Positions 44,567-58,112 of a stretch of 64,000 nucleotides of DNA are shown here, one piece after another. Position 1 is the stretch's first letter, and every line of letters starts with the position of its first letter. The stretch comes from Adiantum capillus-veneris (lineage: Eukaryota; Streptophyta; Polypodiopsida; Polypodiales; Pteridaceae): the NCBI GenBank assembly GCA_014529385.2, contig CM043945.1, positions 139,974,241 to 140,038,240 of the forward strand. Reading direction: 5' to 3'. The notes under the pieces are model-generated. The model was not told where the DNA came from. It did no database searches and was given only the letters and a program-made list of their open reading frames with translations. Made by a program: the position numbers and the translations under genes.

Positions 44567-44837
44567 TGATAGTGTGCTTTGGTGTCTGATGGCACTTCAT
44601 AGCCTTCCCACCTGATGCTCTCAATTTGCGGTTAGAACGAGCAACACGAGTGGGGGAGCTTACCTCTTGAATATTGAGGACACTATAGCTTGGCAGTAGT
44701 ACTTCAATGAAGGCGGTCAGTGCCTCTTGAATCTCCTCCTTCTCCGTCCTCCAGTTGGAGAATTATTTCATCCATTCGTCCATGGTTGATGATGTGTATT
44801 ATCTTCAGCATTGTAAACTGAAGGTTTCCAAGAGCTC

Positions 44838-44853
44838 CTCAGCGGGGGCACCA
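44838..44853 (-). other. Primer binding site of G4
   Basis: In sense orientation TGGTGCCCCCGCTGAG follows the LTR end GCGCCTGTCA after two bases. It begins TGG as expected for complementarity to a tRNA CCA end, but it is not the Met type used by the three nested elements. Confidence 0.65.
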
Positions 44854-45003
44854 AATGACAGGCGCAAAGCGCAACACAGACCCCAACGGTCTCAAACGCC
44901 AGGAACTGATGCACAACGAGCCGGCCACGGTGAAGCGAATAGGGGGCACCACCTAGCTTTGAGCGGCTAGGACGCGGACAACAGTGATATGAAATAACAC
45001 AAA

Positions 45004-45111
<108 letters not shown>

Positions 45112-45452
45112 GATGAAAACCCCTCGGAGGTGTGAGGGGAAACTGATTTAATGCATTATTTACAACAAACTTATCTTTGGCGAGGTGCCAACCATGGTGA
45201 CAGAGAAATAGAGAGAGAGAGAGATAGCGAGTCTAATAGTGCGTTCTCTAGAGGTGACTCATAGACACGGAGATTTCTACTAGCATGAGTGTGTGGCGCC
45301 CATTGGAGTCAAGGTGTAGACATGGCTTCTTCACATAATGCTAATTCCCAAAATGCTACACTAAATCCCCTCTCTCTTCATGCAAGTATTGCCAATCCCT
45401 CCCACCAAAATGCTACCAAGTGCTGACCTCCCCCCGATAGTGACCTCTCAAT

Positions 45453-45465
45453 GCCTTTTTATAGG
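45453..45465 (-). promoter_or_regulatory. TATA box of G4 LTR
   Basis: CCTATAAAAAGGC in sense orientation, about 600 bp upstream of the LTR end. Confidence 0.5.
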
Positions 45466-45899
45466 TGCTGGCTACTTTAGGTTAGGGTAATCTGATTAGG
45501 TTTAGGGCCCTAATCAGGGGAGACAAAGCAAAGCGGTGGGTCCCAGATGGTTGACCCTTGCTTTGTCTTGGAGAAATTAAAAAAATGAAAACTCCTAGGT
45601 GGGCCTTTGTGGCCATCACTTAGAGAGAGGTGATAATTTACAATCGGGGTTTTTTACAAGATTTGGTTTGAAACTGGGAAAAATGAGGACAACCTACGGA
45701 TTTCACTGAAGAGGGCATCGTGGACAAGATGTCGGCGAATGGCGGGCCTCACTGGTGCGTCGGTGTAGCGCGTTTGTCATTTCCGGGGCCGGTCGGGGCA
45801 TGCCTTCGGCGTCTTTTCTTGTTTTGGTGTTGGTGGCACGCGACTTGGCCTTCTTCTTCTTTGTCGTTGGCGTTGATTCCTTCGTTTTTTTAAAGAACT

Positions 45900-47340
<1,441 letters not shown>

Positions 47341-47389
47341 AATGTTAAAAAAACAACTTCTTATCAATTTTTTTTCGGGTAATGTGCTC

Positions 47390-47760
47390 CTCCCTGATTG
47401 GGGTTGGTTCTTGTGGCCGCGGTTTCGAAAACCGGCCGTCAACACTAACTGCGGGATATGCTCAACAACAGCAAGACCAGAAAGCTCTAGGCTATTTTCA
47501 ACAAATGCAAGGCGAGGACATTTCTCCATATGCAATCACCTACGCTTGCATCTTGAAGCCATGTTGTACTATGCAGAACATAGAGAACAGAAAACATATA
47601 ATCAACAATCTATGTCATACTTGACATTGCCTTGTTGACATGTATGCTAGCCGTGGTGGGGCCAAGGAGCCCCAGGATATCCTCAATAGATACGAAGTGA
47701 TGTCATATCTCCAGATGCAATCACTTTCTCTTTTGTCAAGCTCTACATCATTTTTTAGGA
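47390..47760 (+). pseudogene. PPR gene fragment
   Basis: The frame reads GYAQQQQDQKALGYFQQMQG, then ISPYAITYACILKPCCTMQN, typical of one fern-type PPR repeat and a half. After a frame change LVDMYASRGGAK follows, then further degraded PPR-like sequence to about 47760. It has no start and no neighbouring repeats, so it is a relic, perhaps of a retrocopied or rearranged PPR gene. Confidence 0.7.
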
Positions 47761-49030
47761 TGTGAAACGAAGGCACTTCCTGCACTACATAGGACTCTTC
47801 TCTTTAAGTTTAATCAATATCTTACTTTTATGTATTTCTGTTAACTCCTGTTTTGTTCCTGACGGAGAGGACATATATTCACAAAAATGGACGTTTCGAT
47901 CACACAAGCACGACTCAATCTCGACAACACTGCAAGGTCTGTTATCTGCATCCAATTTCCTATGCCTATGTGTTTGCTTGGCTCAACACATAAACGCTAC
48001 GGGGCAGGGCACGGCTTCCGTTTCTTATAAATTTTTGGAAAGACCACAGTGCCAACTCTCCACCATACTTTGTATGGCACTTATGCATGATGTGCACTGT
48101 ATACTTTGTATTTTCATTTTGTTATATTTCATTGCATGAAAAAATGTTTAACTATTTACATTGCTTTTTGGTAGCTTGACTCAAATATTGGTCTACAGAT
48201 TGGACAATCAAAAAGCCCCAGTACAACATTGCGGGTGAGTAAAGCACTTCGTTTCTTATTGCAATTCATTGATACTTTATCGATTTGCTTGTTTTAGAAT
48301 TTTGCACATTACTTCCTTTAGTTTGGTTTACTTGGATATTGTTTTCAGAACTATACACTCAATGTCAATCAACATCTGCACATGTTAATTAGACATGCAA
48401 CTCTTTGCATACGTTTGCTAGCCAAGGCATGTCAGGTATTACAATACTGCATGCAACTTGTGGATCTTTACTTTAGTCCTAAATGATTGATGCCATACTA
48501 TATATGTCCTTGTTTCTCCCATACTCTCCAAAGATTCGAGGTAATACTTGAAGAATAGAGCGAGTAGGTGCAAGCGATGATTGGACAACAATTGGCACTA
48601 TTGTTGGAGGCATATGTTAATGCAACAAATCATGTATGTATCATTACTTGATGCACTTATCTTTGTGTCCTCCCATAAACGTAATAAAATTTTAAAAATA
48701 TATATGTCTCCCTTTAAAACTCAACTAACTCTCTCAAAAATTATCCCTGTATTCTCTATCAACATAATACCATTTTCAAAATGTATATGTCTCTCCAGTA
48801 ATGCCGCGTTGGCAAGTTGATCACGGTCTTGTCTACTTTAGCACTAGACTAGATGCTTGAAGTCAATCTGCATATGTCCTGTTATGTTCAGCATCGCCCA
48901 CCAAGCAAGACTAGTTATTTAAACGGCCCAGGTTTGGGCACCTGTTGAACCCACGGGCGGTGTGTTGAGTGCCCCGGGAATCGCTTTTGCCAAGTTCTGT
49001 GAGACTGTGTGGGGCAAAGCAGGTGGGTAA
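47761..49030. other. No gene recognised; upstream region of HIT/CCCH gene
   Basis: AT-rich sequence without a supported frame or LTR. The last few hundred bases should include the HIT/CCCH promoter. No clear TATA box stands out. Confidence 0.35.
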
Positions 49031-50183
49031 ATGGCTTCTGAGGCAGCTAGTTGCATCGTCGTCAAAGAAACCAAGCCTGGCAAGGCGTTGGAGGTCACTC
49101 TTACAGGTGTGCTGCAGAGTTTCTACTCTTTCATCGAGGACTCCTCTCGAGCTTCTGTGGTGGCCTTCTTCAGAGAGTTGGCCCGTGAGCTTGAACAAGA
49201 GCGCTCGCTCCTCGACTTCCACCTCAAAGTCACCGACTGTCCCCACACACGCTTTTCTGGCTTCAAAGTAGAGGTTTTCTTTGGTGACGACAACCGCACC
49301 GGACCGGTCGAGGTTGCCCCTGGTGAGTGCCCATCTTGCTTGAATTTATGCTCTTGCATTTTCTGGTCTTACCCATGTGTCTAACATTTTGTTTACCACC
49401 CATGAGCGCTCATTGCTCCAAAAACCATGCTTCGGCGTCGTGTTGATGTGTCTCACATGTACAATGTATCTTCTTATGTGAATGCGCACACACAAGCTGG
49501 CGAGGCGAGGTATCAAAGAATGGCTCCATTGCGAGACCATGGCTTTGCATGCTTTCGAGTTAGCTCCATGTGTGGATGCACGTGCTTGTTGAGAGGGGTG
49601 TGTGTAGTATGTCATGTGCATCTTATCATTTTTACTTATAGTGTCGTATTTTTCTTCTAGATTTACCCACAACTAGTCACACATTATTTCATCAGGTGAG
49701 TGCATATCTTGTTTTGCACATGCGGTTTTGTATCCTGGTAAGGTGCCATCGGTTACTGCTGGAGAATGTATCATGGATGAGGTAAATGGAGACGGGCATG
49801 TGCAATGCTCTATTGATGCCAAAGCCCGACCTGGCTTCATTGTAACACCGTTGCGACATGTGGAGAGAATGTCGGATCTTGAAAACGATGAACTCTATGC
49901 CCTTTGGAGTGCTGCAGTCAAGGCTTTAAGATCAGAAGGCTTACCCTCTTTCCGATGCATGATTCTCAACCATGGTTTCTATCGAAACCTCCCACATCTT
50001 CACCTGAAGGTCTGGATAGATGCTACCCTCCATCATCCCGCTCGCCTTGCTTGGCCTCTTAAACGCCAAGAGTTATGGAAGCGGTTAGAACGCCTAGCTT
50101 CGTATAGCACTCGCAAATGTAAGTTCTACCTCACACAGCAAGGTTGCAACCGTGGTGTTCGCTGCACCTTCCTACATGGATGA
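49031..50183 (+). CDS. HIT-like domain and CCCH zinc-finger protein, two exons
   Basis: Exon 1 is 49031-49322 (MASEAASCIVVKETKPGKAL...). An intron follows at 49323-49695 (GTGAGT to ATCAG). Exon 2 is 49696-50183, stop TGA. The joined frame is 259 codons. The middle part has the HIT layout: FIVTPLRHVERMSDLENDEL, then MILNHGFYRNLPHLHLKVWI. The HIT triad HxHxH is here HLHLK, with the third His replaced by Lys. HIT proteins are nucleotide hydrolases or transferases, so activity may be altered. The C-terminus holds a CCCH finger, C-x8-C-x5-C-x3-H (CKFYLTQQGCNRGVRCTFLH), which suggests RNA binding. No stop or frameshift interrupts it. The splice sites are my choice, because they keep the frame and both ends share a direct repeat. 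Confidence 0.82.
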
Positions 50184-51383
50184 ATAGAATAGAACGTGGA
50201 ATGTGGCAAAGGAGCCTTCTTTACCCATATGCATGAAATCTATTTATACTATACTTCTTTTTTGCTTTCTATGCAGGCATAAAGTTTGTCACTCTATATC
50301 CTAGTTTCACAATGTTGCTCTTATTGTGCATTAAGGAACGTGGCCTATGGAAGTCGTTTTTAAAGTATGATAACATGCAGTTTGTGATTTTGGACGAGAA
50401 GATGCACGGACTTTCAATGGGTTTTACCTACTGTGAATTGTTTTCCCTTGTAGTTCTGTTAAATTTCAGTCTCATTTTGACAAATTCTTTTTTTGTGTTT
50501 GTCAAGTAGTCGGACATTTTGTGTGTACTATATTGATTTTTGCTTAACTTTTTTGTGTGTACTAAAGTGACGTATATAATTCCACTGTATTGGATCTACT
50601 CAAAAGCTATATATTATCAAAGGAGGTCGACATTATTAGTGGATTTAGTGCCTATTTTTAATAGGGTATATATACTATAATGGTGATTCATAGATAGATA
50701 TTATTGTAGGAAGATGTAAAGTTCTATGATGCTTAAAGAATGGTAAAACATGATGAAAGATGTGTGTGCATGACAATAAAAGTGAAAATTAGTTGTTGGC
50801 AAGTGTAAGTATTGTCTTCAGCCTAGTTTAAGGATAGTGACTAGATGTTGCTAAATACCCGAAGGCTTGTGTAAGGCTTACTTTTACTAGTGAAGTTCAT
50901 AGTGTTGTAGATCATTCTACACCTAGAAATTGGTAGAAGGATCAACTTGCTTTCCCATTGGTGAGCACCGAATGCCATGCAAGTGAATGACTTGTCCTTC
51001 AACAAAGCCTCTCAATGAAGTACCTTTTAAACTTGATGAGCTTGACATATTTCTCTTTGCTTAATTGGTTATGTATCCCATTAACAAGCTTTTTTAGCAT
51101 CTTTCTAAAAGATTTTTGCACATTCTATTTCAAGCCGGCTTACGGAGTATATTGATTACTTCAAACAATACTTGGCATCATTTAAGAATGTATGATTTGA
51201 TAGTATGCAATTCCTCATTGGTTACCCTAAGAAATGAACTCATACTTTTTTCCTCCGAGAAAAAGATCCTTCTATTAGTTAATGAAATTGTCCATAGGGC
51301 TACAACCACCTTTGTGAGAGAGGGCTAAAACAACCATGATGGGGAGACTCTCCCAATGAAAAAACACCAAATGTACAAAGAGG
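50184..51383. other. No gene recognised
   Basis: AT-rich sequence downstream of the HIT/CCCH gene, including its probable 3' UTR. No LTR, repeat or supported frame is seen. The 3' end of LINE 2 begins somewhere near 51330. Confidence 0.35.
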
Positions 51384-54300
51384 CTAAATTAAGAGATGGG
51401 AGGAGGGAAAAGCCACATAGGTGGACGATAGTGCCATATGAGTACACCCTCGACCATGGTGTAAAAAGGCCCAGGACGCCAGAGTCGAAGGAAAGTCTCT
51501 CTGCGCTCTCGCATGCGGTCGGAGCTGCCCTGGAGTCTCTCGAGCTGTCCTCTGAGAGTGGATCAGCTCTAGCCAAAGATCGCGAACAGTCTCTGCTGGT
51601 GGCACAGGGCGAGCCTCAAAGATGCGGAAGCAACGGGCCCGCCAGATGAACCAGAGTGTCAGGCCACTGATGAGCTCCCAACACTCCTCTCTCTCGTTGC
51701 ACCACTCCTGTGGAGTAAAGTGTGTGGCAGGCTGGAGTGTAGGTCACCCCCCCTGCATCTCTATCATCCTGGTGATGGAAGATAGCTCAAACTGAAGTGC
51801 CGGGTCCGTGAGGGTGGACCAAGCAGCTGCTCCCCAAGTGTACTGTCGAGCTGTGAAAAGAGCAGGCATCAGCCGAAGAACACGAAGCCACATGTGTTGT
51901 GCCAAGCGACAGTCCCAAAGACAGTGACGCTGATTCTCCACAAGATGGTCGCAAGCTGCACATGCGGCCGAGAGACCACTATTCACTAGCCAGCTCCCAA
52001 GTGCTGTAGCTCTGTGTGCCACCAACCACTGAAACAAGGTGACTCGCCTCGGCTATCCGGAGTCCCACAACCTCTCCCAAAAGGCTGCCAAGAACTCAGC
52101 TGTGAGACCCTCCTCCTGCCAATGAGGTGCTACAGCGGGTCGAGGCTCTCTCTATGCTGCCAGTATGTGACGTCCCAGTCGAACAGTGTACTGAAAGAAA
52201 GGGACACCTGGGTGGTCTGCAAAAGAGAAAGGATCCCTCCAAAGCCACTCTCCAAGATCCCACTGTACTCGTGCAAGTGGACAACACCCCCAAGCCCACA
52301 GTCTCCAGTGTCCAGTCTCAAGAGCTGTTGGGTCAGGATCGATGACACAAGTCCATCCATAGATGCCCACCACTCGGATCCTCTGAAAGCAGCACTCTGC
52401 CACCTGCGGGGCCTCTACTGCAACTCGTTGTAAGCGTCCCTCACCCTGCAACTCGAAAAAAAGGGAGGGAACAGTCTCTCAGCAGGCCCAACTGATATGA
52501 GAACCTCCAATCGTGTGAAGGCTCCCATCCACCTGGGTGCTACTGGCTCGAGAGGTGTGAGCCACTCAGCTGGAACTGCCTTTGAGATGTCCTGGCACAT
52601 GCTCTGCACCCCTCTCATGCCCTGTAGGCTGGAAACCCTGCAACTCCTCTGACAAGCTTGAAAACTCTAACCAGTCACCTAAAGAGCGTGTTGGACCCGT
52701 TGCCATGGAACCCCAGGAAACATGAGGCCGACTACCAACCAAGTGGCCTCTTTGAGTGCTAACCATGGGGTTCCAAACAAGGGGCTGTCGTAGGCGCTCC
52801 TCCGTGCAAGTAGGTTGTCGCTGCTCCAGGCCTCGCCGCAAATGCTCCCAAGATCGAAGCAAACTCACAGCGAAGCGGTTCTCCAGTCTCTTGCTCAAAC
52901 CAACTCTGTGCATCTCTGTGAAGATCCATCTGGTCGAAGGTCGCCAGGGACCTCTCGCTTGAGGCACCCTAGCACGAAGCCGCTGTAGCAAGAACTCCTT
53001 CCAGGGCTCCTCACCTGGAAGAAGTCCTCTGACTATGAACTTCCCAAGAAGGGCTCTACTCTGTTGTGCTGGGTCAATGATCCCAAGCCCTCCCTGTGAA
53101 CAAGGAAGAGTGATGACCTGCCAAGCCACTTTGGCCCGGGCTATTTGAGTGTCACGTCCTGACCAAAGGAAGTTCCTGATCAGCCTCTCTACCTGGTTGA
53201 TACAAGAACTCGAGAAGATCCAACAAGAAGTGATGTACCACATAGTTGCCAACAACACCTGGTTGGCCACTACAACTCTGCCAACCAAAGAAAGTCGTGC
53301 TGAGCTCCAATGTAACAACTTCCTCCTGATAGACAGGAGGAGGGGAGCAATTTGCTGCTCAAGAGACAAGTCCAGACCAACCTGACAGCCCAAGTACCGA
53401 ACTGCAGTCCCTGGGGGAATCCACCTGAAACCCTCACGTGGCATCCAATCGGGCACAGAAGCACTACCAACCGAGAAAGCCATTGTCTTTCTCCAGTTGA
53501 TCAGTGCGCCAGATGTACAACAGAAGGTCTCAAGAGCGTGCTCACACCTGTGAAGGTTGGCCTCCTGGCCATCCAAGTACAAGGCTGAGTCATCAACAAA
53601 CTCAGCGTCTAGTAGCTCATCTCCCCGAATAGGAAGTGCTAAGCCCCGCAAACCAACCTGCTGCGACACCAAAAACCTGCTCATCGCCTCAGCATAGAAC
53701 AGAAAAAGGAAGGGGGCAAGAGGGTAGCGTTGTCTGACCGAACGTCTAAGCATGAAACGATCACCTCTACCTCTTGGCAAAAGTACCTGACTGTGTGCTC
53801 GTCTGTACAAAGTTGACACCCCTCTGATCCAAGCATCTGAAAAGCCCATCCTGCGTAGAGTGCCCTCCAGAAAGTACCAGTCAACTCTTTCGTAGGCCTT
53901 CTCAAAATCGAGAAGTAGAATCACTAGATCCTCAACACAGAGCCTCGCAAGGGTAGAAGCCTCCCAAAAGTAAAGATGTTGTCAAGGATACTACGCTCCT
54001 TGACAAAATCAGTTTGAGTCCCATGTATAAGGCTCTCTAGCAGTGACTGGATCCTCAAACTCAGAGCCTTGACAAGAATTTTGTAGGCTGAGTTGAGGAT
54101 GGTGATGGGGCGCCACTATCGAATCTCATCCAAGGAGCCACCCTCCTTGGGAATGAGGTAGATCAGACCCTCACTCATGCTGTCAGGCATCTCTCTTGTG
54201 TGCAAGATGTACTGGAAAGCACTACAGAGATCTGGGCCAAGCAAGTCCCAGTACTCCAAGAAAAAACTGGGAGTCAAGCCATCCTCACTTGGACAGCTAC

Positions 54301-54871
54301 CACGAGGGAGTGCACTAAGAGCCGTGTGCAACTCCTCAAGCTGAAGTGGCAGCTCAAGTCTCTGACGCATCTCCTCAGTCACAAGGCAAGGCATCTGTGT
54401 CCACACATGCTCCTCCCTGCATGCATCCTGACGCTCTGACTGAGGCTCTGCAGATAGTAACTCATGGTAAAAGTCAGTAGCAACTGCACGCATGTCCTCT
54501 GGTTTAGAAGCAACTGACCCATCGGGCCTCCTCAACTGACTGAGCTTGGCATGCGTATGCCGAGGTCCCACTGCCTCGAAGAAAGCAACCAGTCATTCTG
54601 TCACCCACTTGCGTCCACTCAGATGCCCGTCGATGGAAAGCAAACTCATGGCGCCGCTCCTCTGTGCTAACAAGCTCCTGGCGAGCCTATTGTAACTGCT
54701 CCTCCAACCAAGGACTGTCTAGATGCTGCTCCTGCATCCTCTGCAAGGAAGCAACGCCCCGTCTGAGACGTTGCTCCTCCTCTCTCGTTGCAGTCAGGCG
54801 AGCCAAGGACTCCTGGAGAAAGAAACGATTAAGCTGAGCTAGTCCTGAGGCCACTCTGTCAACAGGAGAAT
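51384..54871 (-). mobile_element. LINE retrotransposon 2, 5'-incomplete (reverse transcriptase to C-terminus)
   Basis: Sense is minus. From the right, 54871-54595 reads LAQLNRFFLQESLARLTATR, and RRHEFAFHRRAS follows. The RT N-terminal part is 54571-54116. The main frame is 53924-52566 (452 codons). The C-terminal region has WLVAHRATALG, CAACDHLVENQRHCLWDC at about 51930-51960, then PPAETVRDLWLELIHSQ near 51590. The right edge is where element G2 inserted, so the endonuclease and ORF1 are not in view. Confidence 0.85.
52566..54571 (-). pseudogene. LINE 2 reverse transcriptase
   Basis: The N-terminal part shows EDGLTPSFFLEYWDLLGPDL and EGLIYLIPKEGG (about 54290-54130). After a frame break motif A is ILLLDFEKAYERVDW (about 53920). 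Motif B is degraded, RQRYPLAP where RQGCPLSP is usual. Motif C is EFVDDSALYL (about 53600), with FVDD in place of FADD. RYLGCQVG and the thumb follow, with the region ending near 52566. The wide open frame of 452 codons suggests moderate age, but the altered motif B and the breaks argue against activity. Confidence 0.88.
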
Positions 54872-54876
54872 CCTGT

Positions 54877-56400
54877 TGTCACCAGGAGGTGTATTTTTCC
54901 TGTTGCCTTCCGTAAATAAGTATTAGATATATTTATTTTATTTTTACTTGTTTGTCCCAAAACCCTTGAAAAGGTGCAAGTGGACATTGCATGGCCAGTG
55001 TGAAACGGCTGCAGCCAAATGGGTTTCTCACATCAGGGATCTAGGTCGGTCGGACAGGGACTGCCCAGGCCAGTTAGCACTAAATTCTGATGAGTATGGA
55101 AGCTCGTGTGCGCCAAACTGGAATTTGGGCCACTCGTCAAGTCACTGCAACTTTATAAGTTGAAAGGGGCCAGTAAATTAACCCACATTGTAGATGTTGG
55201 TCAAATGGTAGTCTTCAATGATGGTCAGGAGACAGATAGGGACGCCATGGAAGCATCTCCTAAAATTTAGGGAATTGTTATTTTTGACCGGAAAATGTGT
55301 TCGCGTCATTAGCTTTGGAATGACAAGGGGAACATTTTATTGCTCTGGTGCCAAGTCAATTGACGCACCAGTTGAGATATTTTTAGCAGGGGAAGCTCAA
55401 ACTCGGAAACTGGGCGACGTGTCCGCCTGTGAGCGATTCTGCCACTCTGGGAGGCAAAAATGAGCTGCATATCAACAAAGGGGACGCCATTTTCAGCCCG
55501 AGGTGGATTGTAGCAGGTACAGAAGCTATGGAATGCTTACCTTGCCCTCTATGCACAGTATGGTGACGGGAGTGATGCCCCGCACGCTACATACTTCTCT
55601 CTTTCTGTCCTACGTACAGTGTGTTATGCCCCACTAGTGGGCTTCTCATTTGACCTATGTACAGTTCTGGGGGTTTATGCGCGTTTGCCAAGGCAAGAGC
55701 CTTCTGAACAGGAACCGGATTAGCTAATTGCTAATCCCCCACAGGTACGCACAATTCCATCACGAAAGATTGCGAGTTTGGAGAGTTTTCTCGCGTGAAA
55801 ACTCGTCCAATTCACAGGGGAACTGTCCCATTGCGTGCGGGAGCCCTTGGGACACGTGTAGGTGTGTTCGCTCCGCTAAAACGGATCCGAAACAGGGAAT
55901 TACAGCCTGCTGTGTTTTTCTGCAGGTTTAGGGTTTCACACCTTAACTGCAAGGGAACATCGGGGGAGCCTCGTGAGAGCCTTGGGATGCGTGTACAGGC
56001 TTTTGGGCTCCCAGCAGTGAAAAACAGAGAATTACAGCCCGCTGAATTTCTGTGACAGCTCACCAGAAAGTTTCCAGATATCGAGGGAATCCGTCCTAGA
56101 CAAGTGTTTTTGACCTACAGGGGTTTTTGCGCCGTTATGTTGTCGAAATCCGGTCGAAAACCTGCGTTTTCAGCCCTCGCCAGGTTTGGACAGCTTTGTG
56201 AACGCTTGTGCTAAGTGGTCGGATCGTCTACCTTAATTTGAATAAAGAAATACCGAAAGGGGCGCCAGTCTTTGGGGCCTACAGGGTGTCGGTCTCGTGT
56301 GCGTAGTGACATTCTAGTCGCTGGACGCAACTGTGTTCTCTTCCCTTCTCGTGTTCTGTGTAAAGTTAACAAGTAATTGAAATAGTACCGCCCTCTACGT
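54877..56400 (+). mobile_element. 5' LTR of G2 (right boundary approximate)
   Basis: It starts TGTCACCAGGAGGTG and matches 61802-62530 up to 55611, where the 3' copy is interrupted. The LTR continues past an AATAAAG (56241) and a GGCGCC block shared with element G3 (56246-56281). I could not place the CA end or a convincing primer site, so the end lies somewhere between about 56300 and 56480. Confidence 0.7.
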
Positions 56401-56502
56401 TGTACGGGCCGGTTATATGGTTCCATCGACGGGATAGTCACTTTTTCTTCAAAAAGTGCAGCGTGGATTGTTGTGGGTGAAAGCAACACAGAGCTTATTG
56501 AT

Positions 56503-58112
56503 ATGGCAGAGAAGAGAGACCAAGTACCTGAAGAGGGATCTTCCTCACATGGCACAGAGAAAATTCCTTCAACTCTTCAAGAAGAGGACAGGTTGTTTAG
56601 AACTCAACTGCGTTGTTGCATGGACATGTTTCAGCAGTTGGCTAACAACCCAAGGATGCAGGAATTCTTACAGGCTCCGACACAGGGTTTTCAGCCTCCT
56701 ACACAGGGCATGATTGAACCGTTTGCAGGAAAAGGAGATTTCCAATGCGCAGAGGACTCATGATGCTCGAGGGAAAGCCCATGTGGTTGAGCAACTAGCG
56801 GTGTCCAATGATCCAAAGCAACTTGCTTTAGCTGGATAGGAACCGTTTGTGAATGGTCAAGGGAGCAATGAACAGGCTATGCGTCAGACCCTTCCATTAC
56901 CTAATACTTATCCTGGTTATTTTGGAGGTGGTTCAGTGTTTCAAGCTATGGCTGGACCTTCCACAGGTTATATGCCAGGGAATGTGTTCGGGACAATGCA
57001 GGCATGGGTAACCCTATGTACGCGAACATGGGTGTCCAACAAGGTTTTTAGGGTGCCTATGGCCTGTTTCGAGTGCCTGGAACACAATTTGGTATGGTTG
57101 GTTTTTCGCAGCCATACGTACAAAATGCAGATATGACAGGGAAAACAGTTGATGCGAGTGCTAGAATGAACACTCATGGAGCACCATTGCTACAGGCACC
57201 TGTTTATGATAATGTGGCTCCTTTGAGTCAGCCTAAGGATTACAAGGAAGGTGGGCAGGGAGTGAAGTTTGAACTTTCAGAGGAACTGAGGACCAATTAA
57301 AGGCTTTGACCTTTATACAGCAGTTCGATGCAGCTTATGCTGGAGGAAACTTCACGGAATCTTCAAAGATATGCAAGGCTGCCACTTTCTTGAAAGGGAA
57401 TGCGCTCCAATGGTGGACCGCATTGTTGAACCAGGGTCAAGCCCCAACAACGTGGGTCCAATTCAAACAGCTTTTTGTGCCTGCATGGTTGACAAACACT
57501 TTTGAAGTGGATGTGATGACAGAATGGCACGAGTTGAATGCTAAATAGTGTGCGAATTTGGAAGAGTACAATAAACAGTTTTGGGCCGCACTGTTGCCAG
57601 TCACCTCTTACAGGTTTGTGCCATTGTCAGAACAGATTGAGAAGTACTGTTGCGGATTGCCCAAGAAAATCAGGGACTACTGCACAAAGACTACTGTCAT
57701 GAATATGTTTCAGTTGATAGAGAATGCAAGAGTGGCCAACAATCTATCGAAGGGAGATTCCGATGGATTTAATAGCCACAAGAAAGGGTCCTAGGGCAAA
57801 CAGTTTTCAGCCAAGGGCAATGTTGTAGCAAAGCCTTCTGAATCTCCTGCAAAGAAGCCCTCCACTGAAGAAGCTGATACGTCCAAGAAGCAGTCTAAAT
57901 CTTCTTCGGAACGAGGACAAGGACAAAAAAGGCATTTTTCTGGCAAAACTTTTCAAGAAAGGAAAGCTCTTAGGGAGGCCAAGAAATGCTACATTTGTGA
58001 ACAGGAAGGACACTTTGCAAATGAGTGCCCACAGAAGAAGTCACAGGATAAGGATGACAAGTCAGACCATAAAGGGAAGAAGCCAAAGCCGAGTGCAGGA
58101 CTTGTTCCAGAT
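56503..58112 (+). pseudogene. G2 gag with zinc knuckle
   Basis: ATG at 56503 opens MAEKRDQVPEEGSSSHGTEK, and the frame breaks near 56740. A long proline/glycine-rich stretch with further shifts follows. The gag domain reads FIQQFDAAYAGGNFTESSKI and ALQWWTALLNQGQAPTTWVQ (57309-57470). TAG codons at 57547 and 57792 interrupt it. A lysine-rich tail leads to the knuckle CYICEQEGHFANEC (about 57988-58029). The protein would form particles and bind RNA. Confidence 0.85.
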
